Source: Spartobacteria bacterium (GTDB taxonomy: Bacteria; Verrucomicrobiota; Verrucomicrobiia; Chthoniobacterales; UBA10450). From it: a DNA stretch of 64,000 nt. A model generated the notes under the pieces. It searched no databases, was not told the origin of the DNA, and worked only from the letters and a program-made list of their open reading frames with translations. Position 1 is the first letter of the stretch. Every line of letters begins with the position of its first letter. The stretch lies in assembly GCA_003134785.1 (NCBI GenBank), contig PLCN01000014.1:186001-250000 (forward strand). The letters run 5' to 3'. Shown here piece after piece: positions 63,679-64,000 of the stretch. The translations under genes were made by a program, and so were the position numbers.

Positions 63679-64000
63679 GTGGGTAGGGACGCCGCGCTGC
63701 GGCGTCCGCGGACGGCGCAGCGCGCCGTCCCTGCCAGGCATCAATCACCGGCCATCTGGCTTAATCTGGTTTGTCTCGACGCTCCACTCGTGTCTCTCGC
63801 CTGGCTCTGGCTCTTCGCCAGATCCTCTCACGTTGCGGTCAATCTTGTTAACGGCGCCGCGCTGTTTCTCACCGCGTGGCTGATTTATCTTGCTGATCGC
63901 CTGGCGGACGGTTACTCGCTCCCAAATTACGGCCCGCGATCGCTGCGCCACGAATTTTGTCTTAATCATCGCCAGATCTGGATCGTCACGCTGGCTGTGG
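63679..64000 (+). CDS. Membrane protein, 3' part missing, start uncertain
   Basis: An open frame continues to the edge and reads LNLVCLDAPLVSLAWLWLFA, then LFLTAWLIYLADRLADGY and RHEFCLNHRQIWIVTLAV, which look like helices of a multi-pass membrane protein. The C-terminus is outside the window. No ATG in frame; a GTG at 63679 is possible. The palindrome at 63683-63737 occupies the first codons, and a different frame starts at an ATG at 63626 (MSDWKLSKRIQEPPIRYPWV), so the repeat may have displaced the original start. Confidence 0.5.
   Translation, partial: MGRDAALRRPRTAQRAVPARHQSPAIWLNLVCLDAPLVSLAWLWLFARSSHVAVNLVNGAALFLTAWLIYLADRLADGYSLPNYGPRSLRHEFCLNHRQIWIVTLAV
63683..63737. repeat. GTAG-type palindromic repeat (family G) at the 5' end of the last gene
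   Basis: GTAGGGACGCCGCGCTGCGG and the following CGTCC-GC-GGACG, then GGCGCAGCGCGCCGTCCCTG: an inverted repeat with smaller palindromes in each arm and GTAG at the left end. Confidence 0.8.

Overview
The window is a dense, roughly 58% GC bacterial chromosome segment with no plasmid or phage backbone. The gene set (ergothioneine egtB/egtD, single-chain glycyl-tRNA synthetase, TamB/BamA-type envelope genes, PII-glutamine synthetase) and the many 60-160 bp palindromic intergenic repeats, some of them inside genes, suggest a soil-type Verrucomicrobiota (Chthoniobacterales or Udaeobacter-like). This is inferred from gene style; there is no rRNA to confirm it.

Layout. 1-600: 5' part of a secreted M1 aminopeptidase (-). 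814-1673: a small gene plus a nucleotidyltransferase-like gene abutting tRNA-Val. 1979-4687: OsmC, glycyl-tRNA synthetase, a DUF5519 protein and a YjbR protein. 4887-8011 (-): ribBA-ribH-nusB-ftsY. 8150-11806: DUF2237, an FtsX/LolC-type permease and gamma-glutamyltransferase. 12001-18758 (-): aldehyde dehydrogenase, a two-gene osmoprotectant ABC transporter (permease fused to its binding protein), egtB-egtD and a small acidic protein. 18887-23493: hydrolases, LOG protein, acyl carrier protein, TatA and FkbM methyltransferase. 23552-29293 (-): MATE exporter with a 56-aa membrane protein, Csp-like Cys-rich protein, DHFR-like protein, cupin, glnA and PII. 29697-41638: dnaE, AsmA-like protein, DUF4230, transglutaminase, recF, YqgE, alanine dehydrogenase and a lipoprotein. 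41765-44677: rnpA-yidD-yidC-jag, tightly overlapping. 44801-48905: RAYT transposase, MDR reductase, CDF transporter, nucleosidase and an anti-sigma-like protein. 49254-55290: tamB-bamA. 55520-63591: an aromatic amino acid block. The last gene (a membrane protein) runs off the end.

The most coherent system is at 55.5-63.6 kb. Phenylalanine hydroxylase, 4-hydroxyphenylpyruvate dioxygenase and homogentisate dioxygenase are encoded beside GTP cyclohydrolase I and a three-domain 6-pyruvoyltetrahydropterin synthase. That makes a phenylalanine/tyrosine degradation route with its own pterin-cofactor supply. An aromatic amino acid decarboxylase lies next to it. The PTPS is unusual: its Zn-ligand and catalytic motifs are distributed over three tandem domains.

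The other notable layer is repeats. A RAYT (REP-associated tyrosine transposase) gene lies among several GTAG-led palindrome families. One family sits exactly between convergent genes, so that the TAG of its GTAG serves as stop codon for six genes. Another lies in frame inside dnaE. A 9-mer, GCCTAACGA, is present about ten times and is strongly over-represented in both coding and non-coding positions.
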